A DNA stretch of 26,150 nucleotides. It comes from JBDZUZ01 sp040255445. GTDB taxonomy: Bacteria; Planctomycetota; Phycisphaerae; Phycisphaerales; UBA1924. Positions 15,564 through 24,321 of this stretch are shown here, piece after piece. Location of the stretch: contig JBDZUZ010000033.1 in assembly GCA_040255445.1 (NCBI GenBank), positions 1-26,150 of the forward strand, in the 5' to 3' direction. Numbering within the stretch: position 1 is the stretch's first letter; each line of letters begins with the position of its first letter. The notes under the pieces were generated by a model. That model was given only the letters and a program-made list of their open reading frames with translations, was not told the origin of the DNA and ran no database searches. The translations under genes were made by a program, and so were the position numbers.

Positions 15564-18098
15564 ATGTTGCAGAAGCACATCGTGCCCACGGTTCTCATCG
15601 CGCTCGCCGGCTCGGCCGCGTGCGTGCAGGCTCAGGATCTGACCGATGCGACCAGCCGCGAGGCGGAGGTCGCGACGGTGACGGAGATGTTCGACGCGCC
15701 GCGTCCGGTGGCGCGGCCGGGGTTTGTCGCGCGTGGCGACACGCAGTATCTGACGGTGAACAGCCCGCCCGAGGGCGATGGGCCGCGGCAGGTAGTCTTT
15801 ACGCCCGATGGCTCGACCGCGCTGATCGTGAACCAGGGCACAGGGACCGAGCCGGGGACACTGACGTACTTCGATGTCGCGACGGGCACGATCACGCGGA
15901 CGGTGACGCTGGGGCTGCTGCCGGTTGATGTCGCGGTGACGCCCGACGGCACCAAGGCGGTGGTGCCCAATGTGTTCAGCAACACGGTGTCGATCGTCGA
16001 TCTCGCGACAGGGACGGCGGTGAGTGTGCCGGTGAGCGGGAGCCAGCCTTTCGCGGTGAAGGTGACGCCCGACGGCGCCACGGCGGTGGTCGCGGTGATC
16101 AACGATGCGGTGAACTCGCAGTTCTCGGTGATCGACATCGCGACGGCGACCGAGTCGCGCGTGATTCCTTCGGGGTCGCAGGGCTCGATCGGCGGCTACG
16201 CGACACCGGAGATGGGCATCAGCGGCGTGCTGTTCACGCAGTTCGAACTGAGCAACGACGGCGGCACGATCATCCTGCCGGTGCGGCCGGCATCGCGGGT
16301 GGCGTTCTACGACGTCGCCACGGGCGTCGAGACGCACTCGGTGGCGACGGCGGCGGGTCCGATGGCGGTCGATGTCTCCGCGGACAACTCGCGGGTGGTG
16401 GTGTCGCACGAGGGCAACACGCAGACGGTGACCGTGATCGATCTGGCGACGCGGACGCTCCTGAACGCGTGGCCGACGGGGCAGAGCCTCCAGAGCCAGG
16501 TGATCCGCATCACGCCGGATAATCAGTGGGCGCTGGCGGCGATCTCGAACAACGTGCTCTTCGTGAACCTGACGACGGGGGCGACGGAGCAGCAGTCGAC
16601 GGGCGTCGTCGGCGATATCGAGCTGTCGTTCGATGGCCAGTACGCGTTTGTCTCGAACTTCAACAGCCGCGTGATCGATCTCTCGACGCGGCAGATCGTC
16701 TCGACGATCCCGTTCGCGGCGTGTGTCGAGTCGGCGACGAGCCCGACGGAGCTCAAGGCGGTCGCGCTCAACAGCCGCTTCCGCGAGGATATTCATCTCT
16801 ACTCGATCAACGGCGCGGCGAGCCAGTTCGAGACCTTCGCCCTCACCGGCGAGCCCGCGGAGGGTGATTCGACCCGCGCGATCGCGATCACGGCCGATGG
16901 CCGGACCGCGGTCGTGGGCAACAACACCTCGCGCAACGCGAGCATCATCGACCTGGACACCGGCACGGTGCGGGCGTGGGTCGACACCGGCGACCGTGTG
17001 CTCGATGTCGCGGTGACCCCCGATGGGCGGTACGCGGTGGTGTGCAACACCGATGCGAGCACGGTCTCGGTGATCGACCTGGCGACGGATACGGAGGTCG
17101 CGAATCTCTCGACGCCGACGCGGCCCTCGAAGGTCGTGATCAGCCCGGACAGCTCGACGGCTTATGTGCTCACCGTCGCGGGCGTCGATCAGATCTACTT
17201 CATCAACATCGCGGGCGCGGCCAGCAGCATCATCACCAGCATCCCATCGGGTCAGACCGGGTCGGCGCAGGGGTATCCGTACACCGAGATCAGCGGTATC
17301 TCGCTCTCGCCGGACGGCTCGATCCTCGCCGTCGCGGTGAGCTTCGATGACATCGTGCGGCTGATCGATACGGCGACGCGGACGGTGATCACCGATGTCG
17401 TCGTCGGTGATTTCCCGATGCGGGTGACATTCTCGCCCGCGGGTGACCGGGCGTATGTGTCCAACGCGTTCAGCGACAACATCTCGGTTGTCAACATCAA
17501 CGGCGCATCATCTTCGACGATCGCGACGACGAGCACGCTCGATTTCCCCCTCGCGATGGCGAGCGATGAGACCGGGCGGTACATCTACTGCACGAACAGC
17601 GGGAACAACCCGGGCCTGTATGTGCTCGACTCGCTCACCAACGACTTCGTGGCGTTCATCAACCTGGGCCCGTCGAACGGCCGCGGCCGCGAGCTGCACT
17701 ACTCGCCGGTTGATGATCGCGTGTACATCGCGGGGTCGGACACCAACGGCGGGCAGCTGTGGACCGTGCTCGCCGCGGGCACAGCGACCGAGCTGCTGGA
17801 TACCTGCTTGATCGCGGGGTCGCCGGCGGGGCTGGCGGTGAGCGAACAGCTCGGCCTCGCGGTGACGACGCAGCCGGTGCCGGACGGTGTGGACCTGACC
17901 ACCGTCCGGGCGGGGGATGGTTGCCCGCCGTGCGCGGCGGACTTCGACCAGTCCGGGGGCGTTGATGGCGACGACATCGGCGCCTTCTTCGCGGCCTGGC
18001 AGTCGGGGGCGGCGTGCGGCGATGTTGATGGGTCGGGGGGCGTCGATGGCGACGACATCGGGTTCTTCTTCGTCCGCTGGGAGGCGGGCGGCTGCTGA
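15564..18098 (+). CDS. secreted YVTN-type beta-propeller protein with C-terminal GC dockerin
   Basis: The protein has 844 residues; ATG at 15564 has AAAGG upstream and begins the signal peptide MLQKHIVPTVLIALAGSAAC, cut near VQA. The body is made of many 40-45-residue repeats with the YVTN/SMP-type pattern (VTPDGTKAVVPNVFSNTVSIVDLATGT; VTPDGRYAVVCNTDASTVSVIDLAT), likely one or two seven-bladed propellers. The last 58 residues (from Cys787) hold two EF-hand-like loops, DFDQSGGVDGDDI and DVDGSGGVDGDDI, then FFFVRWEAGGC at the stop. It should be exported by Sec and retained by the terminal module. Ligand is unknown; such propellers often serve as adhesion or binding scaffolds in cell-surface proteins. 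Confidence 0.88.
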   Translation: MLQKHIVPTVLIALAGSAACVQAQDLTDATSREAEVATVTEMFDAPRPVARPGFVARGDTQYLTVNSPPEGDGPRQVVFTPDGSTALIVNQGTGTEPGTLTYFDVATGTITRTVTLGLLPVDVAVTPDGTKAVVPNVFSNTVSIVDLATGTAVSVPVSGSQPFAVKVTPDGATAVVAVINDAVNSQFSVIDIATATESRVIPSGSQGSIGGYATPEMGISGVLFTQFELSNDGGTIILPVRPASRVAFYDVATGVETHSVATAAGPMAVDVSADNSRVVVSHEGNTQTVTVIDLATRTLLNAWPTGQSLQSQVIRITPDNQWALAAISNNVLFVNLTTGATEQQSTGVVGDIELSFDGQYAFVSNFNSRVIDLSTRQIVSTIPFAACVESATSPTELKAVALNSRFREDIHLYSINGAASQFETFALTGEPAEGDSTRAIAITADGRTAVVGNNTSRNASIIDLDTGTVRAWVDTGDRVLDVAVTPDGRYAVVCNTDASTVSVIDLATDTEVANLSTPTRPSKVVISPDSSTAYVLTVAGVDQIYFINIAGAASSIITSIPSGQTGSAQGYPYTEISGISLSPDGSILAVAVSFDDIVRLIDTATRTVITDVVVGDFPMRVTFSPAGDRAYVSNAFSDNISVVNINGASSSTIATTSTLDFPLAMASDETGRYIYCTNSGNNPGLYVLDSLTNDFVAFINLGPSNGRGRELHYSPVDDRVYIAGSDTNGGQLWTVLAAGTATELLDTCLIAGSPAGLAVSEQLGLAVTTQPVPDGVDLTTVRAGDGCPPCAADFDQSGGVDGDDIGAFFAAWQSGAACGDVDGSGGVDGDDIGFFFVRWEAGGC
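17922..18095 (+). repeat. GC dockerin module, type with four Cys (copy A)
   Basis: This coding segment reads CPPCAADFDQ, then two GGVDGDDI loops separated by a Cys-containing GAACGD linker, and ends GGC. Each loop has Asp at positions 1, 3, 9 and 12 and Ser at 5 of an EF-hand. Confidence 0.85.
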
Positions 18099-18168
18099 AC
18101 AACGCCCGATAACCGGCCGGATGACATGGCCGGAGTGGGCGATTTGGACCCGAATTCGTGGATACACC

Positions 18169-18206
18169 AGCCGCGCCGGGCCTTGTGCCCGGCGCGGCTT
18201 TGTTGT
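18169..18206 (+). terminator. strong intrinsic terminator after the propeller gene
   Basis: A 13-bp perfect stem, AGCCGCGCCGGGC at 18169-18181 with its complement at 18187-18199 around CTTGT, is followed by TTGTTGT. It lies 70 bp after the stop codon and separates this gene from the metallopeptidase. Confidence 0.8.
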
Positions 18207-18259
18207 CGCCGCGGCGGGGTCGGGGTCGAGAATTCCTCCGCCTGTCCTGAGAAGCGGTC

Positions 18260-18287
18260 TTGCAAGCGGCGGGCGGGGCAGTATCGT
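18260..18287 (+). promoter_or_regulatory. sigma70-type promoter for the M36 peptidase gene
   Basis: TTGCAA at 18260-18265 and TATCGT at 18282-18287 are spaced by 16 bp, about 150 bp upstream of the start codon and past the preceding terminator. Spacing and leader length match the promoter at 15389-15416. Confidence 0.5.
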
Positions 18288-18435
18288 GGGGTGTCCGCGG
18301 CGGGCGAGCGGGTGGGGGATGGTGCAACCGCTCATTGATCGCCGAGGTCGCGATTTGGGGCCGTCTCCGGTTGATTCAGGCCGGAGGGCGCGTTTGTCCA
18401 TAGCTCCGGCGTTCTGCCGGACGGGGAGTTTCTCC

Positions 18436-21400
18436 ATGAAGCATCGTCCTTTCATCATCGCCCTGGTTGCCGGTACGGCGATCGGCTGCTCGGCTTCTCA
18501 CGTGCTGGCGCAGGCGGCGGATCAGCCGCGGCCGATGCACCGGTGGGCGGCGGACAAGTCGCCGACGGGCGCAGCGCCGTTCAATATCCGCTGGGATAAG
18601 GAAGGCCTGCCGACCGCGGCGGTGCGTGCATCGCTCGATCGGCTCTATCAGACCGAGGCGTGGGCCGAGCGGAACGCAGCGGTGCGAGCGCTCGAAGCGC
18701 GGGTCCGGGGTGTGAAGGTCGATGAGGACGGGTTCCTGGGCGCGCCCGGGTTCATCCGCTCGACGAGCGCCTTCCTGACGGCGCCCTCAAAGAACGATGC
18801 GGTGACCGTGGTGGCGGACTTCGTCACGCAGAACGCGGCGATCTTCGGGTTCGACGGCGGCGAGGTGCTCAAGAGCCGCGTGTCGCGTGATTTCGTGACG
18901 GCGCACAACGGTGTGCGGCACCTGACCTTCCAGCAGACGGTCAACGGGGTGGACCTGTTCGGCTGCCTGATCCGGACCAACGTGATGCCCGACGGCCGGC
19001 TGATCAACATCGGCGGGACGATGATCCCGCCGGTGTCAGCGCTGCCGGCGGTGAAGATCTCGCCGCGTGATGCGATCGTGCTGGCGGCGGCGACGGTGGG
19101 TATCGATGTGCGTTCGGACCTGACGCCCGCGGGCGCGGCCGAGGGCGCGAGCCTGAAGCAGACGTGGAACTCGGCGTTCGAATTCCGCGACGACGAGCCG
19201 ATCGTGAGCGAGCTGGTCGCGTACCCGGTGACGCGTGACGACATCCGCGCCGCGTGGAAGGTCGTGATCCCGCAGCACGGCACGGGGCACACGTACGACG
19301 CCCTGGTCGATGCGCAGAGCGGTCAGTTGCTGTGGCGCGAGAACCGCCTGGTGAACGACACGACGCAGCCGATCACATTCCGCGTGTGGCCGAAGGACAG
19401 CCCGACCCCCGGTTCGCCGGGCACGCCGACGCCCAGCGGCTTCCAGTTCGCAGAGGTGCCGCGTGATCTGCTGGTGGTGACGCCGGACATGATGCGTCCC
19501 TTCTCGCCCAACGGCTGGATCAACGACAACGAGAACGAGACGATCGGCAACAACGTTGCAGCGCATCTCGACCGCGACTCGTCGGCGAACAGCCCCGACC
19601 TGCCGCGGCCGAGCGGCCCGGGCCGCGTGTTCGATTTCCCGATCGACATCAACCAGTCGCCGACGCTCTACGGCGACTTCGCCGTGACGCAGATGTTCTA
19701 CTACTCGAACGTCTTCCACGACCGGCTCTATGAGCTCGGGTTCGACGAGGTCGCCGGCAACTTCCAGACGGACAACTTCGGCCGCGGCGGCATCGGGAAC
19801 GACGCGGTGCTCGCCGACGGTCAGGACGGCGGCGGCACCAACAACGCGAACTTCTCGACGACGGGCGTCGACGGGTCGACCTCGCGGATGCAGATGTACA
19901 TCTTCACGGGGCCGAACCCCGACCGCGACGGCACGATCGACGGCGACATCGTGTACCACGAGCTGGGCCACGGCGTCTCGATCCGCCTGCACGGCGGCCT
20001 GAGCGGCACGCAGCCGCGGGCGCAGGGCGAGGCGTGGAGCGACTTCTTCGCGCTGACGCTCAACTCCGAGCCGGGCGACGACCCGCGGGCGGTCTACGCG
20101 ATGGGCGGCTACGCGACGCTGCAGCTGGCGAGCACGTTCTTCGACAACTACTACTTCGGCATCCGCCGCTTCCCCTACTCGACGGACATGAACATCGCGC
20201 CGCAGACCTTCGCGGATATCGACACGGCGCAGCAGAACTTCGATGCGTCGATCCCGCGGAGCCCGGTGATCGGCAACACGGCCAACCAGGTGCACAACGC
20301 GGGCGAGACCTGGTGCAACACGCTGTGGGACTGCCGCGCCAACCTGATCGATGATCATGGTTATGACGGCAACCAGATCATGCTGCAGCTGGTCGTCGAC
20401 GGCATGAAGCTGGCCCCGGGCGACCCCAACTTCCTGCAGTCGCGCGATGCGATCCTGCAGGCGGACATGGTGAACAACGCTTCGGCGAACACGGTCTCGC
20501 TGTGGCGCGGGTTCGCGAAGCGCGGCATGGGCGCCAGCGCCACCTCGCCGGTGTCGAGCACGACCTCGGGCATCGTCGAAGCGTTCGATATTCCCAACCG
20601 CGTGATCTTCGCGCTCAACACGACGCTCCCCGAGTTCCGCGACCCGGGATCGACACTGCCCATCTCGGTCACGATGGAGCCGTTCAACCTCGATATCACG
20701 GCCAACACCGCGCGGATGCATGTCTCGATCGACGGCGGCACGCCGACCGTGCTGCCCATGACCGCGGGCGCGAACAACGTCTACACCGCGGTGCTCCCGG
20801 GCGCGGCGTGCTTCGAGGACACGCAGTTCTTCTTCACGGTCGAGACCAGCATCGGCACGCAGACCTTCCCCGCGGAGGGCCTGAGCGAGGCGTTCACGAT
20901 CCAGACCTACACCGGGATCGAGACGACCTTCAACGACACCTTCGAGACCGACCAGGGCTGGACCGTCACGAGCACCGCCACGGATGGTCAGTGGACCCGC
21001 GGCGTGCCGGTCAACGGCGGGCGCAACGATCCGCCGGCCGACTTCGACGGCTCGGGCCGGTGCTGGGTGACCGATAACGTCGCCGGCAACTCGGACGTCG
21101 ACAACGGCTCGACGACGCTGACCTCACCGGTGTTCTCGACACCGATCGGGTACGCCCTCGGCTACGCCTACTGGTTCGACGGCAACCCGAGCGCGGGCGA
21201 TTCGCTCACCGTGCAGTACAGCGACAACGGCGGCGCCTGGACGACGGTCCGCGAGTACACCACGGCGGCATCGGCGTGGCGGGTGGACGACATCCTCGTC
21301 GGCCAGGACCTGCCGCAGTCCAATTCGATGCGCGTGCGGTTCATCGCGACCGACAGCGGCGTGGCGACTGTGGTCGAGGCGGGGCTCGACGCCTTCCGTA

Positions 21401-21588
21401 TCTGGCGTCGGGTGTGCGAGGACACGACCTGCCCGGCCGACTGGGATGGCTCGGGCGGTGTTGATGGCGACGACATCGGGGCGTTCTTCACCGACTGGCA
21501 GGCGGGCAACGCCGACATCGACCAGTCGGGCGGCACCGATGGCGACGACATCACCTACTTCTTCGAGCGCTGGCAGGCGGGCTGCTGA
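18436..21588 (+). CDS. secreted M36 (fungalysin-like) metallopeptidase with GC dockerin
   Basis: The protein has 1050 residues; GGGAG precedes the ATG at 18436, and the signal peptide is MKHRPFIIALVAGTAIGCSA through HVLA. An FTP-type propeptide region (about 90-300; GVRHLTFQQTVNGVDLFG) precedes the catalytic domain. The zinc site is HELGH at 508-512 in VYHELGHGVSIRLHGG, with the third ligand Glu532 in GEAWSDFFAL, as in fungalysins. Beyond about 720 lie beta-sandwich-like domains, one with TFETDQGWTVTSTATDGQW. The last 52 residues (from Cys999) form the dockerin module with loops DWDGSGGVDGDDI and DIDQSGGTDGDDI, ending FFERWQAGC. It probably digests extracellular protein while held at the cell surface; anchoring is inferred. 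Confidence 0.93.
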   Translation: MKHRPFIIALVAGTAIGCSASHVLAQAADQPRPMHRWAADKSPTGAAPFNIRWDKEGLPTAAVRASLDRLYQTEAWAERNAAVRALEARVRGVKVDEDGFLGAPGFIRSTSAFLTAPSKNDAVTVVADFVTQNAAIFGFDGGEVLKSRVSRDFVTAHNGVRHLTFQQTVNGVDLFGCLIRTNVMPDGRLINIGGTMIPPVSALPAVKISPRDAIVLAAATVGIDVRSDLTPAGAAEGASLKQTWNSAFEFRDDEPIVSELVAYPVTRDDIRAAWKVVIPQHGTGHTYDALVDAQSGQLLWRENRLVNDTTQPITFRVWPKDSPTPGSPGTPTPSGFQFAEVPRDLLVVTPDMMRPFSPNGWINDNENETIGNNVAAHLDRDSSANSPDLPRPSGPGRVFDFPIDINQSPTLYGDFAVTQMFYYSNVFHDRLYELGFDEVAGNFQTDNFGRGGIGNDAVLADGQDGGGTNNANFSTTGVDGSTSRMQMYIFTGPNPDRDGTIDGDIVYHELGHGVSIRLHGGLSGTQPRAQGEAWSDFFALTLNSEPGDDPRAVYAMGGYATLQLASTFFDNYYFGIRRFPYSTDMNIAPQTFADIDTAQQNFDASIPRSPVIGNTANQVHNAGETWCNTLWDCRANLIDDHGYDGNQIMLQLVVDGMKLAPGDPNFLQSRDAILQADMVNNASANTVSLWRGFAKRGMGASATSPVSSTTSGIVEAFDIPNRVIFALNTTLPEFRDPGSTLPISVTMEPFNLDITANTARMHVSIDGGTPTVLPMTAGANNVYTAVLPGAACFEDTQFFFTVETSIGTQTFPAEGLSEAFTIQTYTGIETTFNDTFETDQGWTVTSTATDGQWTRGVPVNGGRNDPPADFDGSGRCWVTDNVAGNSDVDNGSTTLTSPVFSTPIGYALGYAYWFDGNPSAGDSLTVQYSDNGGAWTTVREYTTAASAWRVDDILVGQDLPQSNSMRVRFIATDSGVATVVEAGLDAFRIWRRVCEDTTCPADWDGSGGVDGDDIGAFFTDWQAGNADIDQSGGTDGDDITYFFERWQAGC
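21430..21585 (+). repeat. GC dockerin module, two-Cys type (copy B)
   Basis: CPADWDGSGG and DGDDIGAFFTDWQAGNADID are followed by a second loop DQSGGTDGDDI and FFERWQAGC. It lacks the internal Cys pair of copies A and D. Confidence 0.85.
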
Positions 21589-21986
21589 GGCCTGCTCATG
21601 GCCCGGGGACCCAGGTCCGGGGGCCAAGTCTCGGGTACCCATGACCGGTGCTGACAATTCCTGAGGATGGACCAAGGGCCCGCGGCGACCGCCGCGGGCC
21701 CTTTTCCTGGTGTGGGCACCCGTCCAGACCCCGTCTTGCGTGCGAAGGCGGGTCCGATCCCGATTTTTCACCGGACAAACCGCGGTCCTGTGGTAGCTTT
21801 GTAGTACCTGGCGCGGCTGTTCGGCCGCGTTTCGCTGTCGCATCGCGGCGACGGCGGTGGGGGAGGTTGTGTGCCGCCGCGGGTGTCTGTCGCCCATGGC
21901 GGTCCTCCCAAGGGCGGAGGCCGTAACCCGGTCCCGCCCGGTTCGTGACCGGCCGCGATGCCGGCGTGTGCAAGGAGTCGCGTGCG
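21589..21986. other. intergenic leader region with hairpin
   Basis: Apart from the terminator at 21674-21705, this stretch holds a 6-bp-stem hairpin, CGCGGC/GCCGCG at 21812-21829, followed by TTTCGCT. The sequence GTGGTAGCTTTGTAG near 21790 could contain a -10 element but no matching -35 was found. No coding frame is credible. Confidence 0.5.
21674..21705 (+). terminator. strong intrinsic terminator after the M36 gene
   Basis: AAGGGCCCGCGGCG at 21674-21687 pairs perfectly with 21690-21703 across a 2-base gap and runs into TTTT. With a realistic tetraloop it still leaves a stem of about 13 bp. Read from the other strand it would also end in T-rich sequence. Confidence 0.85.
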
Positions 21987-23135
21987 ATGCGTCGTATTCA
22001 TGCAATGTGCGTTCATGCAGTGTGTGCTGGTCTGGCGATCGGGGCTCTCGCGGGCCCGCTGTGGGCGCAGTCTTCGGTGACGGTGGGACCGACGCTCACC
22101 GAAGAGGTGCGCGCGAAGCTGAACATCGAGACGCTCCGCGTGGTGAAGGGCCAGCGGGGCGGGTACGTGCCTCGGAGCGACTGCCCGCAGCTCATGAGCA
22201 ACACGGCCGCGAGCTTCGAGGGCGGGGCCTATGTCATCCAGGCGGGCTTCTCGCAGAACGAGGTCGCCGCGGCGAGCTTCACGGTCCCGGCCGATCAGTG
22301 GCCGCTGCAGATCAAGCAGCTGGAGATGATCTTCGCGACGCAGAACGCGCAGGTCCCGACCGTGACGGAGTACTCGATCCTGGTGTGGGACGGGTATCCC
22401 AACAACGGCACGCTGGTGGCGGAGTTCTCCAGCGACGATGTGATCCTGCCGCACCTGCGGATGAACCCGGGGACGAACGGCACCAATCTGCAGATCCAGA
22501 TCGACCCGACCGATCCGGAGCAGATCTTCGTCTTCAACACGAGCGGGCAGAACGTCTTTACGATCGGCTACCGCATCGACCGGCACAACCAGCAGACGGG
22601 GAACCCGTGCCTGACCGCACCGCCGGCGCAGTTCAACGCGTTCCCGGTGACGGACAACGACGGTCTGCAGCGGGCGAGCATGAACTGGTTGTTCGGGCTC
22701 AACTGCGGCTCGTTCGGCTGCCCGCCCAACGGCGGCTGGACACGGTTCTCGACGCTCAACGCGCTCTGCCGGCCCAGCGGTGACTGGGTGATGCGGGCGA
22801 CGTACGACCCGGTGAACTGCCCCGGGGCGACGGGCGCTTGCTGCCTGACCAACGGCAACTGCCTGGTCTTGACCGCGGCGGACTGCGGCGTGGTGGGTGG
22901 CTCGTGGGCGGGCGCGAACACGCCCTGCACCGACTTCAACGGCAACGGCACGGCGGATGCGTGCGAGCGTCCCTCGTGCCCGGCAGACTGGGACGGCTCC
23001 GGCGGTATCGACGGCGACGACATTCCCGCGTTCTTTGCTGACTGGCAGCAGGGGAACGCGGACATCGATGGTTCGGGCGGAACCGATGGTGACGACATCA
23101 CCTTCTTCTTCGTCCGATGGGAGGGCGGCTGCTGA
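21987..23135 (+). CDS. secreted Cys-rich protein with GC dockerin
   Basis: The protein has 382 residues; AAGGAG lies nine bases before the ATG at 21987. The signal peptide is MRRIHAMCVHAVCAGLAIGA through PLWAQ. The main domain (about 50-270) is a beta-rich region with ASFTVPADQWPLQIKQLEMI and VTEYSILVWDG, of unknown function. It is followed by a Cys-rich segment (GACCLTNGNCLVLTAADCGV, then GGSW..NTPC) and FNGNGTADACE, a calcium-type repeat, both familiar to me from planctomycete exported proteins. The dockerin starts at Cys331 with DWDGSGGIDGDDI and DIDGSGGTDGDDI, ending FFFVRWEGGC. It is 102 bp upstream of the next gene on the same strand, so co-transcription is possible. Confidence 0.85.
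   Translation: MRRIHAMCVHAVCAGLAIGALAGPLWAQSSVTVGPTLTEEVRAKLNIETLRVVKGQRGGYVPRSDCPQLMSNTAASFEGGAYVIQAGFSQNEVAAASFTVPADQWPLQIKQLEMIFATQNAQVPTVTEYSILVWDGYPNNGTLVAEFSSDDVILPHLRMNPGTNGTNLQIQIDPTDPEQIFVFNTSGQNVFTIGYRIDRHNQQTGNPCLTAPPAQFNAFPVTDNDGLQRASMNWLFGLNCGSFGCPPNGGWTRFSTLNALCRPSGDWVMRATYDPVNCPGATGACCLTNGNCLVLTAADCGVVGGSWAGANTPCTDFNGNGTADACERPSCPADWDGSGGIDGDDIPAFFADWQQGNADIDGSGGTDGDDITFFFVRWEGGC
22977..23132 (+). repeat. GC dockerin module, two-Cys type (copy C)
   Basis: The module has CPADWDGSGGIDGDD, the second loop DGSGGTDGDDITFFFV, and ends EGGC. It matches copies B and E closely along the linker GNADID. Confidence 0.85.
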
Positions 23136-23237
23136 TAACAGCGGCCGCGACACACACGCGGGAACAAAGCACCCGCGGAGATTGAGAGCGTCCGGGTTCG
23201 TTTCCCTCGGGGGCCACAACACGGAGGAACGATTGTC

Positions 23238-24158
23238 ATGAAGATCAGAACTGCTGCGCTCGCGCTGACTCTCAGCGCCGGGGCTGCCCTCGGGCAGACC
23301 GGCTTGATCGTCGGTGTCGACGACACCACGGTTCCGTTCTACATCTACAACGACTCCGGTCAGTGGGAAGAGCTGCTGGTCGGATACGAGGCGTGGGGCA
23401 TGGCGGTGGATCCCGCCAGCTGCACGCTGTATTTCAACAGCGGGAGCACGCTGTACCGGCTGGGCCGCGAGGAGACCGTGCCGACGGAGATCGGCACGAT
23501 CACGGTCGACGGGTCGACGTCGAGCTTCGTATCGCTGGCGTTCTACAACGGCGTGCTCTACGGCACGAAGAACATCGCTACCGAGGCGGTCTATTCGATC
23601 GACACGAGCAACGCTGTCGCGACCATCCTGTACGCCTACCCGAGCGGCGACTTCGACTTCGGCGGGATCGACATCGACCCCGATACCGGCATCATGTACG
23701 GCACCAACGACGACTCGACGCCCCAGCGCGGCGTCTTCTCGATCGACTTCGTCGGACAGTCCACGACCTTCATCGCGGATTACCCGGCGGGCGAGACCGA
23801 TATCGACGGGTTGGCTGTCGGCGGCGGCAAGCTCTACCTCGTCGTTGATCAGGCAGGCGACATCTATCCCTACAACCTCAGCACCAACAGCTACGAGACG
23901 CCCTTCGCCAACCCGTTCACGACCAGCGAGGTCTTCTCCGGCGGCGCGTGGGGCCCGTGCTTCCTGGGCGGCGGCGGCTGCCCGGCGTGCGCTGCGGACT
24001 ACGACCAGTCCGGCGGTGTCGATGGCGATGACATCACCGCCTTCTTCAACGACTGGCAGGCGGGCGCGCCGTGCGGCGATGTGGACGGCTCGGGCGGCGT
24101 CGACGGCGACGACATACCGTTCTTCTTTGATCGCTGGCAGGCCGGCGGCTGCAACTGA
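23238..24158 (+). CDS. secreted propeller-like protein with GC dockerin ending GGCN
   Basis: The protein has 306 residues; GGAGG lies upstream of ATG 23238. The signal peptide MKIRTAALALTLSAGAALGQ is cut before TGL. The body of about 225 residues contains repeated beta-strand units (GMAVDPASCTLYFNSGSTLY; VSLAFYNGVLYGTKNIATEA; GIDIDPDTGIMYGTNDDSTP) of a small propeller. The dockerin starts at Cys248 (CPACAADYDQSGGVDGDDI) and ends WQAGGCN: one residue follows the otherwise terminal Cys. The gene is a close paralogue of the one at 25381, with the small gene at 24322 between them. Function is unknown. Confidence 0.86.
   Translation: MKIRTAALALTLSAGAALGQTGLIVGVDDTTVPFYIYNDSGQWEELLVGYEAWGMAVDPASCTLYFNSGSTLYRLGREETVPTEIGTITVDGSTSSFVSLAFYNGVLYGTKNIATEAVYSIDTSNAVATILYAYPSGDFDFGGIDIDPDTGIMYGTNDDSTPQRGVFSIDFVGQSTTFIADYPAGETDIDGLAVGGGKLYLVVDQAGDIYPYNLSTNSYETPFANPFTTSEVFSGGAWGPCFLGGGGCPACAADYDQSGGVDGDDITAFFNDWQAGAPCGDVDGSGGVDGDDIPFFFDRWQAGGCN
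23979..24155 (+). repeat. GC dockerin module, four-Cys type, extra C-terminal Asn (copy D)
   Basis: CPACAADYDQSGG and a GAPCGD linker mirror copy A; the end is RWQAGGCN instead of GC at the stop codon. Confidence 0.85.
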
Positions 24159-24191
24159 CCATGAACACTGTTGACTCGATTTCGTGACCCA

Positions 24192-24226
24192 CGGGACGCG
24201 TCCGGAGACGGCCGCGTCCCGCTTTC
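24192..24226 (+). terminator. terminator-like hairpin after the propeller-like gene
   Basis: CGGGACGCG at 24192-24200 pairs with CGCGTCCCG at 24213-24221 around a 12-base loop and is followed by CTTTC. The T-run is short, so moderate confidence. Confidence 0.55.
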
Positions 24227-24227
24227 G

Positions 24228-24294
24228 TACACACCACATACACACCCCCCTCTACAATCCCCCCAACAAACACCCCCCACATACACACCCCCAC
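24228..24294 (+). other. 67-base G-free C/A-rich tract with TACAAT
   Basis: The plus strand has no G from 24228 to 24294, a striking bias in this GC-rich DNA. TACAAT at 24253-24258 inside it is a good -10 hexamer, though no -35 fits. The tract ends about 27 bases before the next start codon and would give an unstructured leader if transcribed. Confidence 0.6.
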
Positions 24295-24321
24295 GCACCC
24301 TCCGATCCGGAGCTCCGCATC

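Noticed and set aside
21768..24245. Long minus-strand open frame (825 codons) antisense to two dockerin genes
   Set aside because: Arg/Val/Ala-rich composition and exact antisense position to well-supported secreted proteins show it is a codon-bias artefact.
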